From: Lithobates sylvaticus
Lineage: Eukaryota; Chordata; Amphibia; Anura; Ranidae
Assembly: GCA_028564925.1 (NCBI GenBank)
Contig: CM053030.1
Location: 373,080,945-373,144,944 of the forward strand
DNA length: 64,000 bases
Direction: 5' to 3'
Shown piece after piece: positions 1 through 13,000 of this stretch (its first letter is position 1; every line of letters starts with the position of its first letter). The notes under the pieces are model-generated. The model saw only the letters and a program-made list of their open reading frames with translations. It ran no database searches and was not told the DNA's origin. A program made the translations under genes and the position numbers.

Positions 1-1380
1 AACACAGTAAAAACTTTAAGGAAATAACAGCGGAAGAGCAGGGTGACCTGCTAAATAAATGTGATTTCTGCAATATGCCTGGACTTCTTTTTTTCCTCAT
101 CATCAGCTGTGAGCTGGACTGGCACCTGTTCTGTGCTAGGCCAGCAGTGTGTGGCTGGGGAACTTGGAGGTTTTTTTCTCTCTTGTTCAGCTTTCAATAC
201 AAAGGTACAAGTGTTTTGTTTAAGATTTATTGCAGAGCGGCACATACACGGGACAAGTGATGCTTCAAGTGAGGTTCAGCACATCACATTGCAGACATGC
301 AAATGAACTGCAAAACATGCATGGTGCTGTAAAATGCCAAACAATGGGACACCAAAAACTGCCATAATTCTACAGCTAAACAGGTTTGTGATGTCCCTGA
401 CCCTCCGGTAACCTGTCTTAAGTGTAGATAAATAGGATGCTTTCATTTCATATAAACTTTTGTGTTCTCTTATACTGCTACGTCTGTTAACAAGGACTGC
501 TCTATTATCCTGATGCTTGATACAGGATCTGCTGCCTCCATAATGCTTGTGAAAAATTACCAGAGGCATTGGGCAAATTAACCTTTTCCTGTGCTTGGTT
601 GCCTGCCAGTAACTGTAAAAGTTCAGTCAACTAGCATGCACACTAAATTCTACATTGTAAAGAAAAGCACTGCTTTGCTGGGCAGGAATATTTTTGCTGC
701 ACTAAATCTACAGAACATTCTTATCAGAACAGCTCTAGTTGCACCTGTAATATCAGTCTCCAATATTTCATCACTCGTCTCACTTGGTTGTGCAAAGACC
801 ATGAAATTATTTTAAACTAGTTATTATTAACACTTATATACCATTTTTAAAATTTTTATAGAAATGTTTTTTTGACTAGTAAGGCTATCCCAGCCATGGT
901 AAAGCAAACACAGGCAGGAACAGAAATGCAAACTTGGTACTCTCTTAACAAAAAAAGAGAGTTCTAGTTTATTATTGCTAAGGTTGTAGGCTTTTAATGT
1001 GCTTTGTTAAACAGTAGTTTGTATTTAGATATTTCATTGTTTTTTTCATTGAAAGGCGACCCCTGTCATGTTGAAGCAAACAGGGACATGGATGGCAATG
1101 CAACCTTGAAACTAACTTTAAAAAAAAAACACATTCTAGGCACAAACACGGTAGTGACAAGGAGACATCTTGGAGTAAGGTGAACAGGGTTCTCTGATGT
1201 AAAACAACATTTTCATTTGACCTCTATTGGATCCCTGGGCTCCTCTAACAATGTGAGGGGGGATGTATTAATACCATAATGCAAAAAGGTGGATGCTCAA
1301 GTTTCAAATGAGTTAAAGGTCACACTCAACCAAACCTTCATACTACAATATGTAAGAGAGTTGGTTTTATCAAGAGATAT
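1..1380. other. Gene-free AT-rich DNA
   Basis: No reading frame here resembles a known protein and none exceeds about 100 codons. Two stretches, about 870-965 and 1045-1140, align loosely with each other (shared AAGCAAACA, then a purine run, then ATTCTAG or GTTCTAG), which suggests an old local duplication of roughly 175 bp. Otherwise I see nothing. Confidence 0.6.
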
Positions 1381-1847
1381 TAATTCAGAGAAAATAGCCA
1401 GACATATTGTACAGACTTCATGAACACTATGTTAGAAGTTTCGCATAGCCACAATTAGGAGGGAGAGACCAGACCGGTTTTATCATGGAATGAAAATCAA
1501 AGTGTATTGGTGTAAACACATGATGGATGCATGATTCCTTCTGCTTCAGGATCTAATTTTCTCACCAGCGACAAAATTACAAATGGGCCCCACTTAAGGA
1601 GTCCAATGAAAGAAAGAAACAAGAAATAATAATAAACACAAAAAGTTATTATGCGGATCAATGAGGAGATTTGTCTTACTGAACCTTTAAAACAAAATGT
1701 ATGCATCCAGTATTGAATTAAAAAAAAAATATTTTACAAAAAAAACAGAAATATTATATATTATACTATCATATCTCATTATGTAAGCAGTTTTACAGGT
1801 CTGCAATTTCAGAAAGAGAGATAAGGCAAAATAGCAAGAAATATTGT
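1381..1847. repeat. Outlying copies of a decayed ~120 bp satellite
   Basis: Two diverged copies are visible, near 1395-1510 and 1780-1847. They share the word order seen in the main array at 3985-5260: ATATTGTACAGACT, a GCAGTTTTA-like segment, CACAATTtAGGAGGGA, GGTTTTATCATG and AAATAAAAAT. The second copy is interrupted by the MITE at 1848-2109 and resumes at 2110. Confidence 0.55.
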
Positions 1848-2109
1848 GGGTTATTTACTAAAGGCAAATCCACTTTGCACTACAAGTGCACTCGCAGTGC
1901 ACTTGGAAGTGCAGTCGCTGTAGATCTGAGGGGTACATGCAAGGCAAATAAAAAACAGCATTTTAGCTTGCACATGGTTGGATAATAAAATCAACAGAAC
2001 TTCCCCTCATTTCAGATCTTCCCCTCAGATCTACAGCGACTGCACTTTCAGTGCACTTTCAAGTGCACTTGCAGTGCAAAGTGGATTTTCCTTTAGTAAA
2101 TCAACCCCA
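1848..2109. mobile_element. MITE with long inverted repeats, copy 1
   Basis: A 262 bp non-autonomous element. The left end GGGTTATTTACTAAAGGCAA is mirrored at the right end by TTTAGTAAATCAACCCC, and the inverted arms carry repeated AGTGCACTT words. A second full copy of the same length lies at 47919-48180 and a fragment at about 33772-33860. It sits inside a decayed satellite monomer. Its target duplication is unclear, although copy 2 shows a clean 3 bp one. There is no coding capacity. PIF/Harbinger is a possible superfamily because of the 3 bp duplication, but this is an inference. Confidence 0.8.
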
Positions 2110-3984
2110 TTGCACAAACTTCATGAATATGTAAGCATCTTTATATGGCCACAATTTAGGAGGGAATAACCCAGAGAGTTTTATTGTGGAATAAATATCA
2201 CTGTGTATTGGGGACATGGATTGATGCAAACATGGGGGACGTGTGATTCCTGAGCTCTGCTACTTCTGCAGAATCTCATTTTCTCACCAGAAACAAAATG
2301 GCAAATGGGGAGAATCAACCAGGCTGCCCCAGCCTCTAAGCACCCAAAGGAGCTGGCCAAAACCACAACCAGACGTATTTCCAATTTATTGTGCTCCGAG
2401 TGTAAAGATCCCTTGGATTATGAAAAAATAATAGCGTATAGTAAGCCTGTGGACACAAAGCAGGACAATCAGTCACAAATTTTTTGTGAAAAGACTCATG
2501 TCTCTCAATATGCCTATTTATTGCAGCAACAGTTACCTACCCTGAGAGCTGCTGATATTAAGACCACACTATCTGCTGTGATTATAGTGCTCAGGTATGA
2601 ATTCTAGAAAATGTCAACTATGATCAACAATGTGGCCAAGGCAGGCAAAAAAGGGAAATAGCTTTATCCAGCCTCCGATGCCCACAGTATAATCATACTA
2701 CACACCTAATTGCCATCAATTGCCACCTTGAAGACTTGAGCACCTGAGGAAATAGACACAACATAAGAATAAGAACACTCCCTTAAACTTCATCAGTGGC
2801 AGCCTGCTTTTTAATTTAATTTTTAACAACTTACTTGCACCAGCTGAATCAAAGATTGACTTTTAACAGATTCACCATGTCCTCCGTCGAGAGGCCCTCC
2901 GGGTGCTCCTTCTAGAGAATGATGTTATTTGCTGGAGAATATCATTGGAAAGGCCTGGGGAAATTAACAGATTACATTTATTGGAACAGAAATGAAACTG
3001 GTTCTAAAATCAGAAGGTTTTTCACCCTAACACATTGTCTTCATTAATTGTCTGCACTAATGTAAAAGCCTTCTGTGTGCAGCTCCCCCATCAACTTTCC
3101 CTCCCCCTTTACTTACCTGAGCCCCATCTTGATCACTTTTTCCCTTCTCACAAGGCAGATTAATAGCAGCAGGAACCATTGGCCATTGGTATGCTGAGAG
3201 ACACATAAATGGGTGTACTGACATCACGTGGCCCTGGAGTGTGTCTCTCGGAGTGCCCCAGCATCCATTCATCCAGGAATGCTCATCCTTAAGGGGACTC
3301 TCTTCCCATTATTGCTGCAACTCGTGTTTCATCTAAAGCACTGGATGTTACTAGTGCACTATACATGTGAGTAATTTTTATCCTCTTTTTTAATCAAATA
3401 AGTTATTTCTGATACTGCACTATGATGGTCTTCCCATTCTTTTTATGTATTTGCGTTGATGGGAGTTCAGCCATTTAAAGAGAACATATACACCATATCA
3501 GTGGGGCTGAAGATATTGGTGGATTGACACCCATTATTGGGATAAGCATTTTTAAACTTTACCAGTGTGTAGGTCTAAATATGAGGTAAGGGGTCAGAGT
3601 GTGAGGTGGCGGTACACTGTGGTGAAAGAGTGTGGTTGTGGAGCACTTCCTTCAGGCAAGACTCTGCTGAAATTTATTCACAATTGCTTTCAGAGAGCAT
3701 TGCTCATATACATTATGCCACTTTGAAGACTTATGCAAAAAAGGACATTGAATGTGACACCATTATTTTAGAAATATTCACATATTTTACACTATTGCAA
3801 TTTTTTGTATAGGTATATGTTACTTAGCTTTTTGTATTACTTATGTAGAGATGATCACTATATATTTTTATTATGTCATTATAGCATGGTTGTGGTTGCA
3901 CTGCATTTTATTTGAGGTTTTTACACGTACCAGCATGTTTGATGCTCTTTCGGATAAGAAGTGACATACTGTATAGGATTCTGA
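2110..3984. other. Gene-free stretch with one satellite monomer
   Basis: Bases 2110-2215 complete the satellite monomer cut by the MITE. An open frame at 2305-2607 (plus, about 100 codons) has a CSEC and a distant FCEK cysteine pair, but I recognise no family and there is no supporting context. The rest shows no gene, RNA or clear element. Confidence 0.5.
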
Positions 3985-5260
3985 AAAATGGGAACCTGGA
4001 AACATCCAGGGATATACAGTATTTTAGAGACAACAGCCATACATTTTGTGCAGACTTTTATGTACACTATGCAAGCAGCTTTAGATTTAGTTTAGCAGTT
4101 TAAGAGGAAGAGGCGAGACAGGTTTTATCATGAAATAAAAAATGGAGTACATAATTTTAGAGACAAAGGTAAAAAATATTGCACAAACTTGTTGCACGGT
4201 TTGTAAACACTTTTCCTAGGCTGCAATTTCAGAGTTAAAGACCAAGCAGGTTTAAATAAGTGTATAATTTCATAGACAACTGCAGTTTTAATAGGCCGCC
4301 AAGTCAGAAGGAGGGATGAGGCAGTTTTTATAGTGAAATACAAATTAGAGGAAAAGACAAAGCAGGTTCTATCATGAATAAAAAAAATTGAGTGTAGTAA
4401 TTAAGATTCAACAACCAGAAGTACTGGACAGATTCAATGCATACTATGGGAGCGGCTTTAGTAGACCACAGTTTAAGAGGAAGAGGTAGATTTTATCATA
4501 AAATAAAAATGTTTGGAGTGTTTTATTTTAGCAAGAGCAGTATGCAATATTGTTCAAACTCGCTGTACCATATGTAAGCAGTTTAACTAGGCCACAATTT
4601 AGGAGGGTTTTGTCATGAAATCATAAAATAATATTTCAGAAACAATAGCCATATATATTTTACAGATTTGCTGCACAATGTATAAGCAGTTTTATTAAGA
4701 CACAATTTAAGAAAGACAGTGAGGTAGATGTTATTATAAAATAAAAATAAGGGTGTATTATTTCAGAGACAGGAGTCAGAAATATTGTACAGACTCACTG
4801 CATAGTATCTACGCAGTTTTATTTGACTGAAGTTTCAGAGTGATAGGCAAAGTAGCTTTTATTGTAAAATAAAAAATAGAGTGTGGTATTTCAGAGATAA
4901 CAGCCAGAAATAGTGTTCAGACTTGATGTTCATTGTTTTACATTGCTTTAATAGGCTGCAGTTTAGGAGGGAGATATCAGGCAGGTTATATTGTGAAATA
5001 AAATTTAGAGTGTATTATTATAAAATAACAGCTGGAAATAATATACAGATTTACTGCATGATATGTAAACAGTTATAGCCATAAATAATATACAGACATT
5101 TGCTAATGACATTTTCTATATATCTTTTTTCTTTTAATGACATTTTTAATTATTTCTTACTGGCGCAGCTTCTTTTATATATATAATATACAGACTTGTT
5201 CCACAGAATGTAAGCAGTTTTACAGCTTAGAGGAGGCCAGAAGTTTCAGTGTGTATTGTG
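3985..5260. repeat. Diverged tandem satellite, monomer about 110-130 bp
   Basis: About ten degraded monomers follow one another. Anchor words recur in order in each: CAGAAATATTGTACAGACT, GCAGTTTTA, a GGCCACAATTTAGGAGGGA-like segment, GGTTTTATCATGAAATAAAAAT, then GTATTATTTCAGAGACA. GCAGTTT-like anchors fall near 4076, 4280, 4450, 4578, 4689, 4815, 4938, 5067 and 5212. Copies differ by many substitutions and indels, so the array is old. Copies at 1381-1847 and 2110-2215 suggest a once longer array split by later events. Confidence 0.7.
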
Positions 5261-6690
5261 CAAGTTCTGGCTAGTGATCTAGCCTGTACCCCCAATAAAC
5301 CATGAGGGTTTGGCTTAGGCTCTGCCTGTGACTGCTGTAAAAAAATATAAATTCCTCAAAAACATAAATCCTAAAACATTAAAACACAACCTTATATTTT
5401 TTAACTCAAAAGTAAAAGAGAAACTAGAAAACATAAAATAAAAGAAAAAAGTAATAAAACAACAAAAAAAGGATGCAGCAGCTAAACAGCAATCAAATCA
5501 TTTTTAATACCTACTGGGGGCCCTGGACTGCATAGACTATTTTCTGAAAAATGTGAACTTAGTCTTTAAATTACACATTCTTGAGAAGCACGTGACACAT
5601 TGTATATTACAACTGAAGGGCCAGGTGGAGTATTTTGAGCTAAACCAGCTTCTTAGATTTCTTGAAAAGTCCAGCAACAAAATCTCTATGCCTTAGTTCC
5701 TGGTTGTGTGCTCAATCCCAACAGCAAAGGGCCAATGGATTTTCTTGTATGTGTTCCATATGTTCCAGCCTTCATCCTTCAACACATAGGCACCATGCCA
5801 GACACATGGCTACTTGCTTTTACATTTTTTCTATGAAACCCTCTAAAAAGCCAGTCACCAACATTTACCAACCCCCACTTGGCCAAACTCTGCAGGTATT
5901 TTCCTGATTTGCTAAATTTAACCATGTTACAGCTTGCTAAACAATTACTGGTGTTAATACAACCAGCAAAGTTTGGAAAAGAACACTCTTAAAGATCTCC
6001 CTTATTGTAGCTTGTAATCACACCCCTCCTTGGCAATAAAATACAAAGCAGCACCCAGCAGAAGGCCTAGGACAAAGCCCTTACAAATATTACAAATCCA
6101 ACAGAGAGTCAAACTTCTTTGTGATGGCTTCAAGCACTGTGCAGACCTAAGAATCCATACACAGAAATCTGCCCACCGCAGTTCACAAAGGATATAAAAT
6201 GTTTAGGCCTTTTATTATTTGGATTAGTTAAGAGTCTTTTCATTCCTTACATTTAAACATTAATGTAAAAGGTCCTTAACTCCTTTCTAACCTCCTCACC
6301 ATTATGTTTTACCGTGCAAAAAGAAAAAAAGACCCCCTGGGAACACTAAAAAAGAGGGTTGTAAACCTTTACAGAGGCAGCATTTATAAGAGATTACTTT
6401 GATTTATTTTTAAAATTCTGCAATTCACTCTTTAACCATAAATGGTTGTGAAATGACAAGGTTGCAAAGTTTAAAATGGCAGCAAATTCATGGTGTCTAT
6501 AAGGAAGAACTTAGAAATCTGACAGTATAAGTACATATTCTGCCTTTACCACATGACATAGGATAACTAACAAGAACAGCAAAGTTATCAGTGTATTCTA
6601 AAAGTAAAGAAGAGAAAAATCCTAATTATCTCTAGTAAAATCATGGCCAGTAATAGTATTCATGATATTAGGCATTGTGCCTTATATATG
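5261..6690. other. Gene-free AT-rich DNA
   Basis: No recognisable coding, RNA or mobile sequence. An 81-codon frame at 5662-5907 has no family features and is probably chance. Confidence 0.5.
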
Positions 6691-7090
6691 GTATTATAAT
6701 CACTGATATCATCATAGAGCCCCAGAGAGACACTTCTTCAGATTTTCCAGAGGCCTTAGGAGTGTCCACCCTATAGTTATCGTGTCTACTTTTAGATATT
6801 CCACTGTCTCCTTGTCAATAACTCTGTCACAGTATGCCCTGTCTATGATGTTAAACAGTAATTTTTTATCTTGTTCCATATTTAAGTAAGAGGTGGGGTA
6901 TACCAGGCACTGTTAGACAAAATACGTTCACACGTGGTAAAATGTCTGTCCCCTTCCATAAGTACAATATTCCCACCCCCCTTGTCGGCAGATTTAATAT
7001 CCAAGTATTACTCCATCAATCTGAGTGTTATATGAATTGGAACTTTTTCTGGTCAAAACTGGGCAATTATGAGCTATATTGGAAGAAGTT
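6691..7090 (-). mobile_element. Old Penelope-like element relic (RT N-terminal region)
   Basis: Read on the minus strand, about 6945-7000 encodes a match to the Penelope RT-entry motif IKSADKGG..NIVLM. About 40 residues on, an ILSNSAWYTP stretch parallels ILKNKEWYMP of the younger element at 13639-15586. Downstream similarity fades into many breaks. It is a fossil, clearly older than its neighbour, and lies directly next to the younger element's terminal repeat, so the younger copy probably landed in or beside it. A G-run at about 7118-7132 follows. Confidence 0.7.
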
Positions 7091-7285
7091 TCCTATAAGG
7101 ATAATTGCCAACAGCGGGGGGGGGGGGGGGGGACAAGGTACCATGCTACAAGCTACATGAAAGCTATATGTGATGACATGGGCACCTCTCCCTGGGAGTC
7201 TTCTAGTGATGTTTGACATGTGCCAGTATTCGCTCTGGCTCTACATTGCTCATATATGAGTTGGTCTTATAACGTATTCCATTAA

Positions 7286-7983
7286 AGAAAAAGGAAGGGG
7301 GGGGGACTTATGGACTTTTTAGGCACTGTACACTATATTATAATATCAAAATTTATTAAAGGAAAACAACATACATAAAAAACCGTATACATCTAAAAAC
7401 ATATACATCTTAGTCAGGAAAGATTAGTACAGTACAAAGTCGCATGTGCAGCCTATAATAGCTAGCCTAAGGGATACCAAGGAACAAAAATCGACAGTGG
7501 ATATAGGTTTTGTCCAGAATTGATGAGGTATCCAGTATGAAGGCGAGGATGCAGTGCGATATCGGTGGAATTTGGCGGAAGCTCTACATGTTTCGCGTTT
7601 TTCGTTTAACGCTTCATCTGGAGCCTAGGGTTACCGTAGCTGACAAATAAATATAAGATTTAAAAGACACAGTAAGTATATGCATATAGTTATTTCTTCC
7701 TAAATAGCATGTTACATTTGTAAGTAAAACTATATATGTGATCATTAGCTGCCGGATGTGGCCGCCACACCTGCGTCACACCACCAGACAGTAAGCCGCA
7801 AAGGTATAGGCCGATAAACCAAACACTCAGTGGGGACGTGTAAAATATCATATTATACTGCCAATTATGTAAAAAGAAGCACTTACTGCAAGTCTTTAAT
7901 GGTTCAAAAAGTGTATGAGGAAACAGTCCCTATGTCTCCCCACCAGCCAAGAGAGAAAAAATGCTGAAGATGGATAAGGTAAG
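7286..7983 (-). repeat. 3' terminal direct repeat (pseudo-LTR) of the PLE
   Basis: About 698 bp from AGAAAAAGGAAGGGG to GATGGATAAGGTAAG, matching 18438-19137 almost base for base. I see only a few differences, for example in the G-run, one A-run and one T/C site. PLEs characteristically carry such direct repeats, often with a hammerhead ribozyme motif, and one lies at 7583-7625. Confidence 0.9.
7583..7625 (-). ncRNA. Hammerhead-ribozyme-like motif in PLE terminal repeat
   Basis: On the minus strand the order is CCAGATGA, a stem GCGTT/AACGC closed by an A-rich loop, then GAAAC followed by ATGTA. This matches the hammerhead layout of CUGANGA, stem II, GAAA and a very short stem III with a cleavable GUH triplet, except that the first core box reads CAGATGA rather than CTGATGA. 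Minimal hammerheads are established features of PLE terminal repeats. Activity of this variant core is uncertain. Confidence 0.6.
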
Positions 7984-8879
7984 ATTGAACGTCAATACCC
8001 CAGGTGAGAACCTAATTGGTAACCAAAATATAAGTTTATACAATTATCGATACAGACAAGGGCTAATAGACACCATGGATTAAATAGCCTCAAAAGGGTT
8101 AGAGTCTGGACTCACCTAGATGAACAAGGGAAAATACCTGGTTACAAAAGCGTACCAGCGCTCAATTGTTTGTATGTGGGTTCCAGATTGGGCGGAACCA
8201 AATTAGTAAAAAAGCATATTGGTATTCAAAAGAGGAATCTTCAATGATGGAAGAGGTTGCACCCAAATACAATTGAGGAATAGGACAAGGAAAGGGAGAG
8301 AAGGGACGGGAGTATGGGGCGAATTGAAGGGCCAGACATGTTGTTAACCACTTGCCGACCGCCCCATGTAGATATACGTCGGCAGAATGGCACGTACAGG
8401 CAGAACCACGTACCTGTACGTGCCATTCTTTAGGCGGTTGGGGGGTCCGATCGGACCCCCCTCCGCCGGCGGGGACGGTCGGCATCGCTTCAGGAGCGAT
8501 CCGGGACGAGGGGACGGCCAGTGGTTTCTGGCCACCCCCTCGCGATCGCTCCTGGCGAATGAAAAGCTTCCCCTTCCTGTCTATTGTATAGACAGGAAGG
8601 CGGAAGTGATGTCACGCTCGGTGCGCCGGTCTATGTGACCGGAGACGCCGAGCGGCGAACATGTTAAGGTTAGTGCACAACACTACACTGACACCAGTAC
8701 AGTTAGGCACACAAAACACCCCCCTGTCACCCCCTGATCACCCCCCAGATCACCCCCTCCCCCCCCAGTCACAGTGTCACTAATTGCAGTGATCATTTAT
8801 TTACTGATCACTGCATTTAGTGTCAGTGTGACTGTAATAACTGTCAGGGCAGTTAGTTTTAGGTCCTAGGTAGCCCCCT

Positions 8880-9700
8880 ACCCCCCCCTAATAAAGGTTT
8901 AACCCCTGATTGCCCCTAGTTAACCCCTTCACCCCCTTTTGCCAGTGTCACTAAGCGATCGTTTTTCTGATCGCTGCATTGTGTCGCTAGGTAACCATTT
9001 TTTTTTTTATTTTAACCGCCATGTTTTATCTAGGTTCATAAATAGTTTTATAGGTCAGGTACCCCCATATTACAACCTAAATAAAGGTTTTTAACCCCCT
9101 GATTGCCCCTAGAGTTAACCCTTTCACCAGTAATCACCGTATAACTGTCACTGGTGACGCTGGTTAGCCAGTTAGTTATTTCGTTATTTAGGTTCCCCGT
9201 CAGGTTTTTATATAGCGTCAGGTACCCCCATATATTACCTAATAAAGGTTTAACCCCCTGATTGCCCCTAGTTAACCCTTTCACCCCCTTTTGCCAGTGT
9301 CACTAAGCGATCGTTTTTCTGATCGCTGCATTAGTGTCGCTAGGTAACCAGTTTTTTTTTAGGTTAACCGCCATGTTTATATAGGTTCATAAATAGGTTT
9401 ATAGGTCAGGTACCCCCATATTACAACCTAAATAAAGGTTTTAACCCCCTGATTGCCCCTAGAGTTAACCCTTTCACCAGTGATCACCGTATAAAATGTC
9501 ACTGGTGACGCTGGTTAGCCAGTTAGTTATTTCGTTATTTAGGTTCCCCGTCAGGTTTTTATATAGCGTCAGGTACCCCCATATATTACCTAATAAAGGT
9601 TTAACCCCCTGATTGCCCCTAGTTAACCCTTTCACCCCCTTTTGCCAGTGTCACTAAGCGATCGTTTTTCTGATCCCTGCATTAGTGTCGCTAGGTAACC
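8880..9700. repeat. ~350 bp tandem repeat inside the TTAA element
   Basis: The segment GCCAGTGTCACTAAGCGATC recurs at about 8941, 9293 and 9643, and the intervening text (AATAAAGGTTTAACCCCCTG, TCACCAGTgATCACCG, GGTTCCCCGTCAGG) repeats in the same order. That gives a little over two units of 350-352 bp with good identity. Units are rich in short TTAACC and GGTTAA words. Confidence 0.8.
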
Positions 9701-11859
9701 AGTTTTTTTTTGTATTACTGTTACGGGTGACGCTGGTTAGTTAGCTTGTTTTTTATACTGTCAGGGCACCCGCCATTTATTACCCAATAACGGTTTAACC
9801 CCCTGATCGCCCGGCGGGTGATATCAATTAGGTTTTAGGGTCAAATAAGGTCTGCGTCGCCCCAGGTTAGTGCCAGTACCGCAAACACCCACGCGCAAAG
9901 CATACACCTCCCTTAGTGGTATAGTATCTGAACAGATCAATATCTGATCTGATCAGATCTATACTAGCGTCCCAGCAGTTTAGGGTTCCAAAAAAACGCA
10001 TTGTTAGCGGGATCAGCCCAGATACCTGCTAGCACCTGCGTTTTCCCCTCCGCCCAGCCCAGCCCACCCAAGTGCAGTATCGATCGATCACTGTCACTTA
10101 CAAAACACTAAGCACACATAACTGCAGTGTTCGCAGAGTCAGGCCTGATCCCTGCGATCGCTAACATTTTTTTTTGTGGTAGCGTTTTGATTCAGTCGCT
10201 AACAGTCAGGAGCTTTTTTACCTGTGAATCTCAAAAAAATAAAAAAAACAAAAATAGTTGTCGTTTTATTGTTCTCTCTCTCACTCTATTCTCTCTCTAT
10301 TGTTGCTCTTTTTTTACTCCATTCTATTCTGCAATGTTTTATTATGTTTTATCATGTTTTATCATGCTTGCTTTTCAGGTATGTAATTTTGTTTACTGTG
10401 TTTTAGTGTTAAGCATTTTTTTGTTTTCAGGTGCGCCATTCAGTTGCAGCGCGGATTTATTTATCTTGACAGCAACAGCGTTTGCTCCCACGATACATAA
10501 AGCCGCGACTCCAACGCTGTAGGAGGTGATTTCACCACCACAGTTAAAAAAAAGAGCATATATGCCGAAGCATGGGGGCAGCAGGGGGGGGGAGGAGCGA
10601 TTGGCTCCTAATGCCACGTACATACGGTCGAAATTCCGACCGTGTGTACACGGCATAACTTTTGCGGGAGGATGCCCCCATGCATCGGCATATATAAATG
10701 GTGCATGTATGCCCATCATTAGAAGTGGGTGGATGAAGGGAGGTATTCTAATGGTGGGCATACCCACCAATCAATCTCTTTTTTTCGTTCAGCCAAGAGG
10801 CTGCATGAAAAAAAAAAGATTACAATATATGTCCAGTATGTTGCTGGACTTTGAATGGTTATACCAGAATGATGCCTGCAGGTTTAGGTATCATCTTGGT
10901 ATCATTCTTTTCAGCCAGTGATCGGCTTTCATGTAAAAGCAATTCTAGCGGGTAATTAGCCTCTAGACTGCTTTTACAAGCAGTAGGAGGGAATGTCCCC
11001 CCTCCCGGATATAAACCGCGCCATTGGGAAATTGGGAAAGCATTTTATCACACCAATCTTGGTGTGGTCAGATGCTTTGAGGGCAGAGGAAAGATCTAGG
11101 GTCTAATAGACCCCAATTTTTTCAAAAAAAGAGTACCTGTCACTGCCTATTGCTATCATAGGGGATATTTACATTCCCTGAGATAACAATAAAAATCATA
11201 ACAAAGAAAAAAAATGGAAGGAACAGTTTAAAAATACAATAAAAAAGCTAAATAAATAAAAAAAAAAAACTAAAAAAAAAAAAAAAAAGCACCCCTGCCC
11301 CCCCTTCTCTTGCGCAAAGGCGTACACAAGCGTTGGTCTGGCGTCATATGTAAACAGCAATTGCAGCATGCATGTGAGGTATCACCGCGAAGGTCAGATC
11401 GAGGGCAGTAATTTTAGCAGTAGACCTCCTCCGTGAATCTAATGTGGTATCATGTAAAGGCTTTTAAAGGCTTTTAAAAATGTATGTAGTTTGTCGCCAC
11501 TGCGTGTTTGTGCGCAATTTTAAAGCATGTCGTGTTTGGTATCCATGTACTCGGCCTAAGATCATATTTTTTATTTCATCAAAAATTTGAGCAATATAGT
11601 GTGTTTTAGTGCATTAAAATAAAAAAAAGTGTATTTTTTCCACAAAAAATGCGTTTGAAAAATCGCTGCGCAAATACTGTGTGGAAAAAAAAAAATGCAA
11701 CACCCACCATTTTAATCTGTAGGGCCTTTGCTTTAACAATATATATAGTGTTTGGGGGTTCAACGTAATTTTCTTGCAAAAAAAAAATATGTTTTCATGT
11801 AAACAAAAAGTGTCAGAAAGGGCTTTGTCTTCAAGTGGTTAGAAGAGTGGGTGACGTGT

Positions 11860-13000
11860 GACATAGGCTTCTAAATGTTGTGCATAAAATGCCAGGACAG
11901 TTCAAACCCCCCCCAAATGACCCCATTTTGGAAAGTAGACACCCCAAGCTATTTGCTGAGAGCAATGTTGAGCCCATTAAATATTTTTTTTTTTGTCCCA
12001 AGAGATTGAATAATGAAAAAAAAAAAAAATATATATATTTTTTTTACAAAAAGTTGTCACTAAATGATATATTGCTCAAACATGTCATGGGCATATGTGG
12101 AAATACACCCCAAAATACATTCTGTTGCTTCTCCTGAGTACGGGGATACCACATGTGTGGGACTTTTTGGGAGCCTAGCTGCGTACGGAACCCCAAAAAC
12201 CAAGCACCGCCTTCAGGCTTTCTAAGGGAGTAATTTTTTTATTTCACTTCTCACTGCCAATCACAGTTTCGGAGGCCATGGAATGCCCAGATGGCATAAA
12301 ACCCCCCAAAATGACCCCATTTTGGAAAGTAGACACCCCAAGCTATTTGCTGAGAGGTATTGTGAGTATTTTGCAGATGTCGCTTTTTGTCACAAAGTTT
12401 TGAAAATTGAAAAAAGAAAAAAAAAAATTTTTTTTCTTTACTTTCTTCATTTTCAAAAACAAATGAGAGCTGTAAAATACTCACCATGCCTCTCAACAAA
12501 TAGCTTGGGGTGTCTACTTTCCAAAATGGGGTCATTTGGGGGGGTTTTGTGCTATTTTGGCATTTTATGGCCTTCGAAACTGTGATAGGTAGTGAGGAGT
12601 GAAATCAAAAATTTGCACCCTTAGAAATCCTGAAGGCGGTGCTTGGGTTTCGGGGCCCCGTACGCGGCTAGGCTCCCAAAAAGTCCCACACATGTGGTAT
12701 CCCCATACTCAGGAGAAGCAGCAAAATGTATTTTGGGGTGCAATTCCACATATAACTATGGCATGTGTGAGCAATATATCATTTAGTGACAACTTTTTGA
12801 AGAAAAAAAAAAAATTATTTTTTATTTTTGTCTTTATTCAATCACTTGGGACTAAAAAAAAAAAATATTCAATGGGCTCAACATGCCTCTCAGCAAATAG
12901 CTTGGGGTGTCTACTTTCCAAAATGGGGTCATTTGGGGGGGTTTTGTACTTCTCTGCCATTTTAGCACCTCAAGAAATGAAATAGGCAGTCATAAATTAA
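11860..13000. repeat. ~1.1 kb near-perfect palindrome inside the TTAA element
   Basis: Two arms of about 550 bp meet at an A/T-rich centre near 12429. Matched landmarks: AATGACCCCATTTTGGAAAG at 11916 and 12311 is mirrored by CTTTCCAAAATGGGGTCATT near 12518 and 12913. The CCACATGTGTGGGACTTTTT segment near 12150 is mirrored near 12680, and AAAATGCCAGGACAG at 11886 is mirrored near 12955. Each arm also carries the 'gacccc...ctatttgctgag' module twice. The transcript could form a long hairpin. Confidence 0.85.

Noticed and set aside
2305-2607. 100-codon frame with CSEC...FCEK cysteines
   Set aside because: No recognised domain, no splice or promoter context, and surrounding DNA is non-coding; kept only as a remark.
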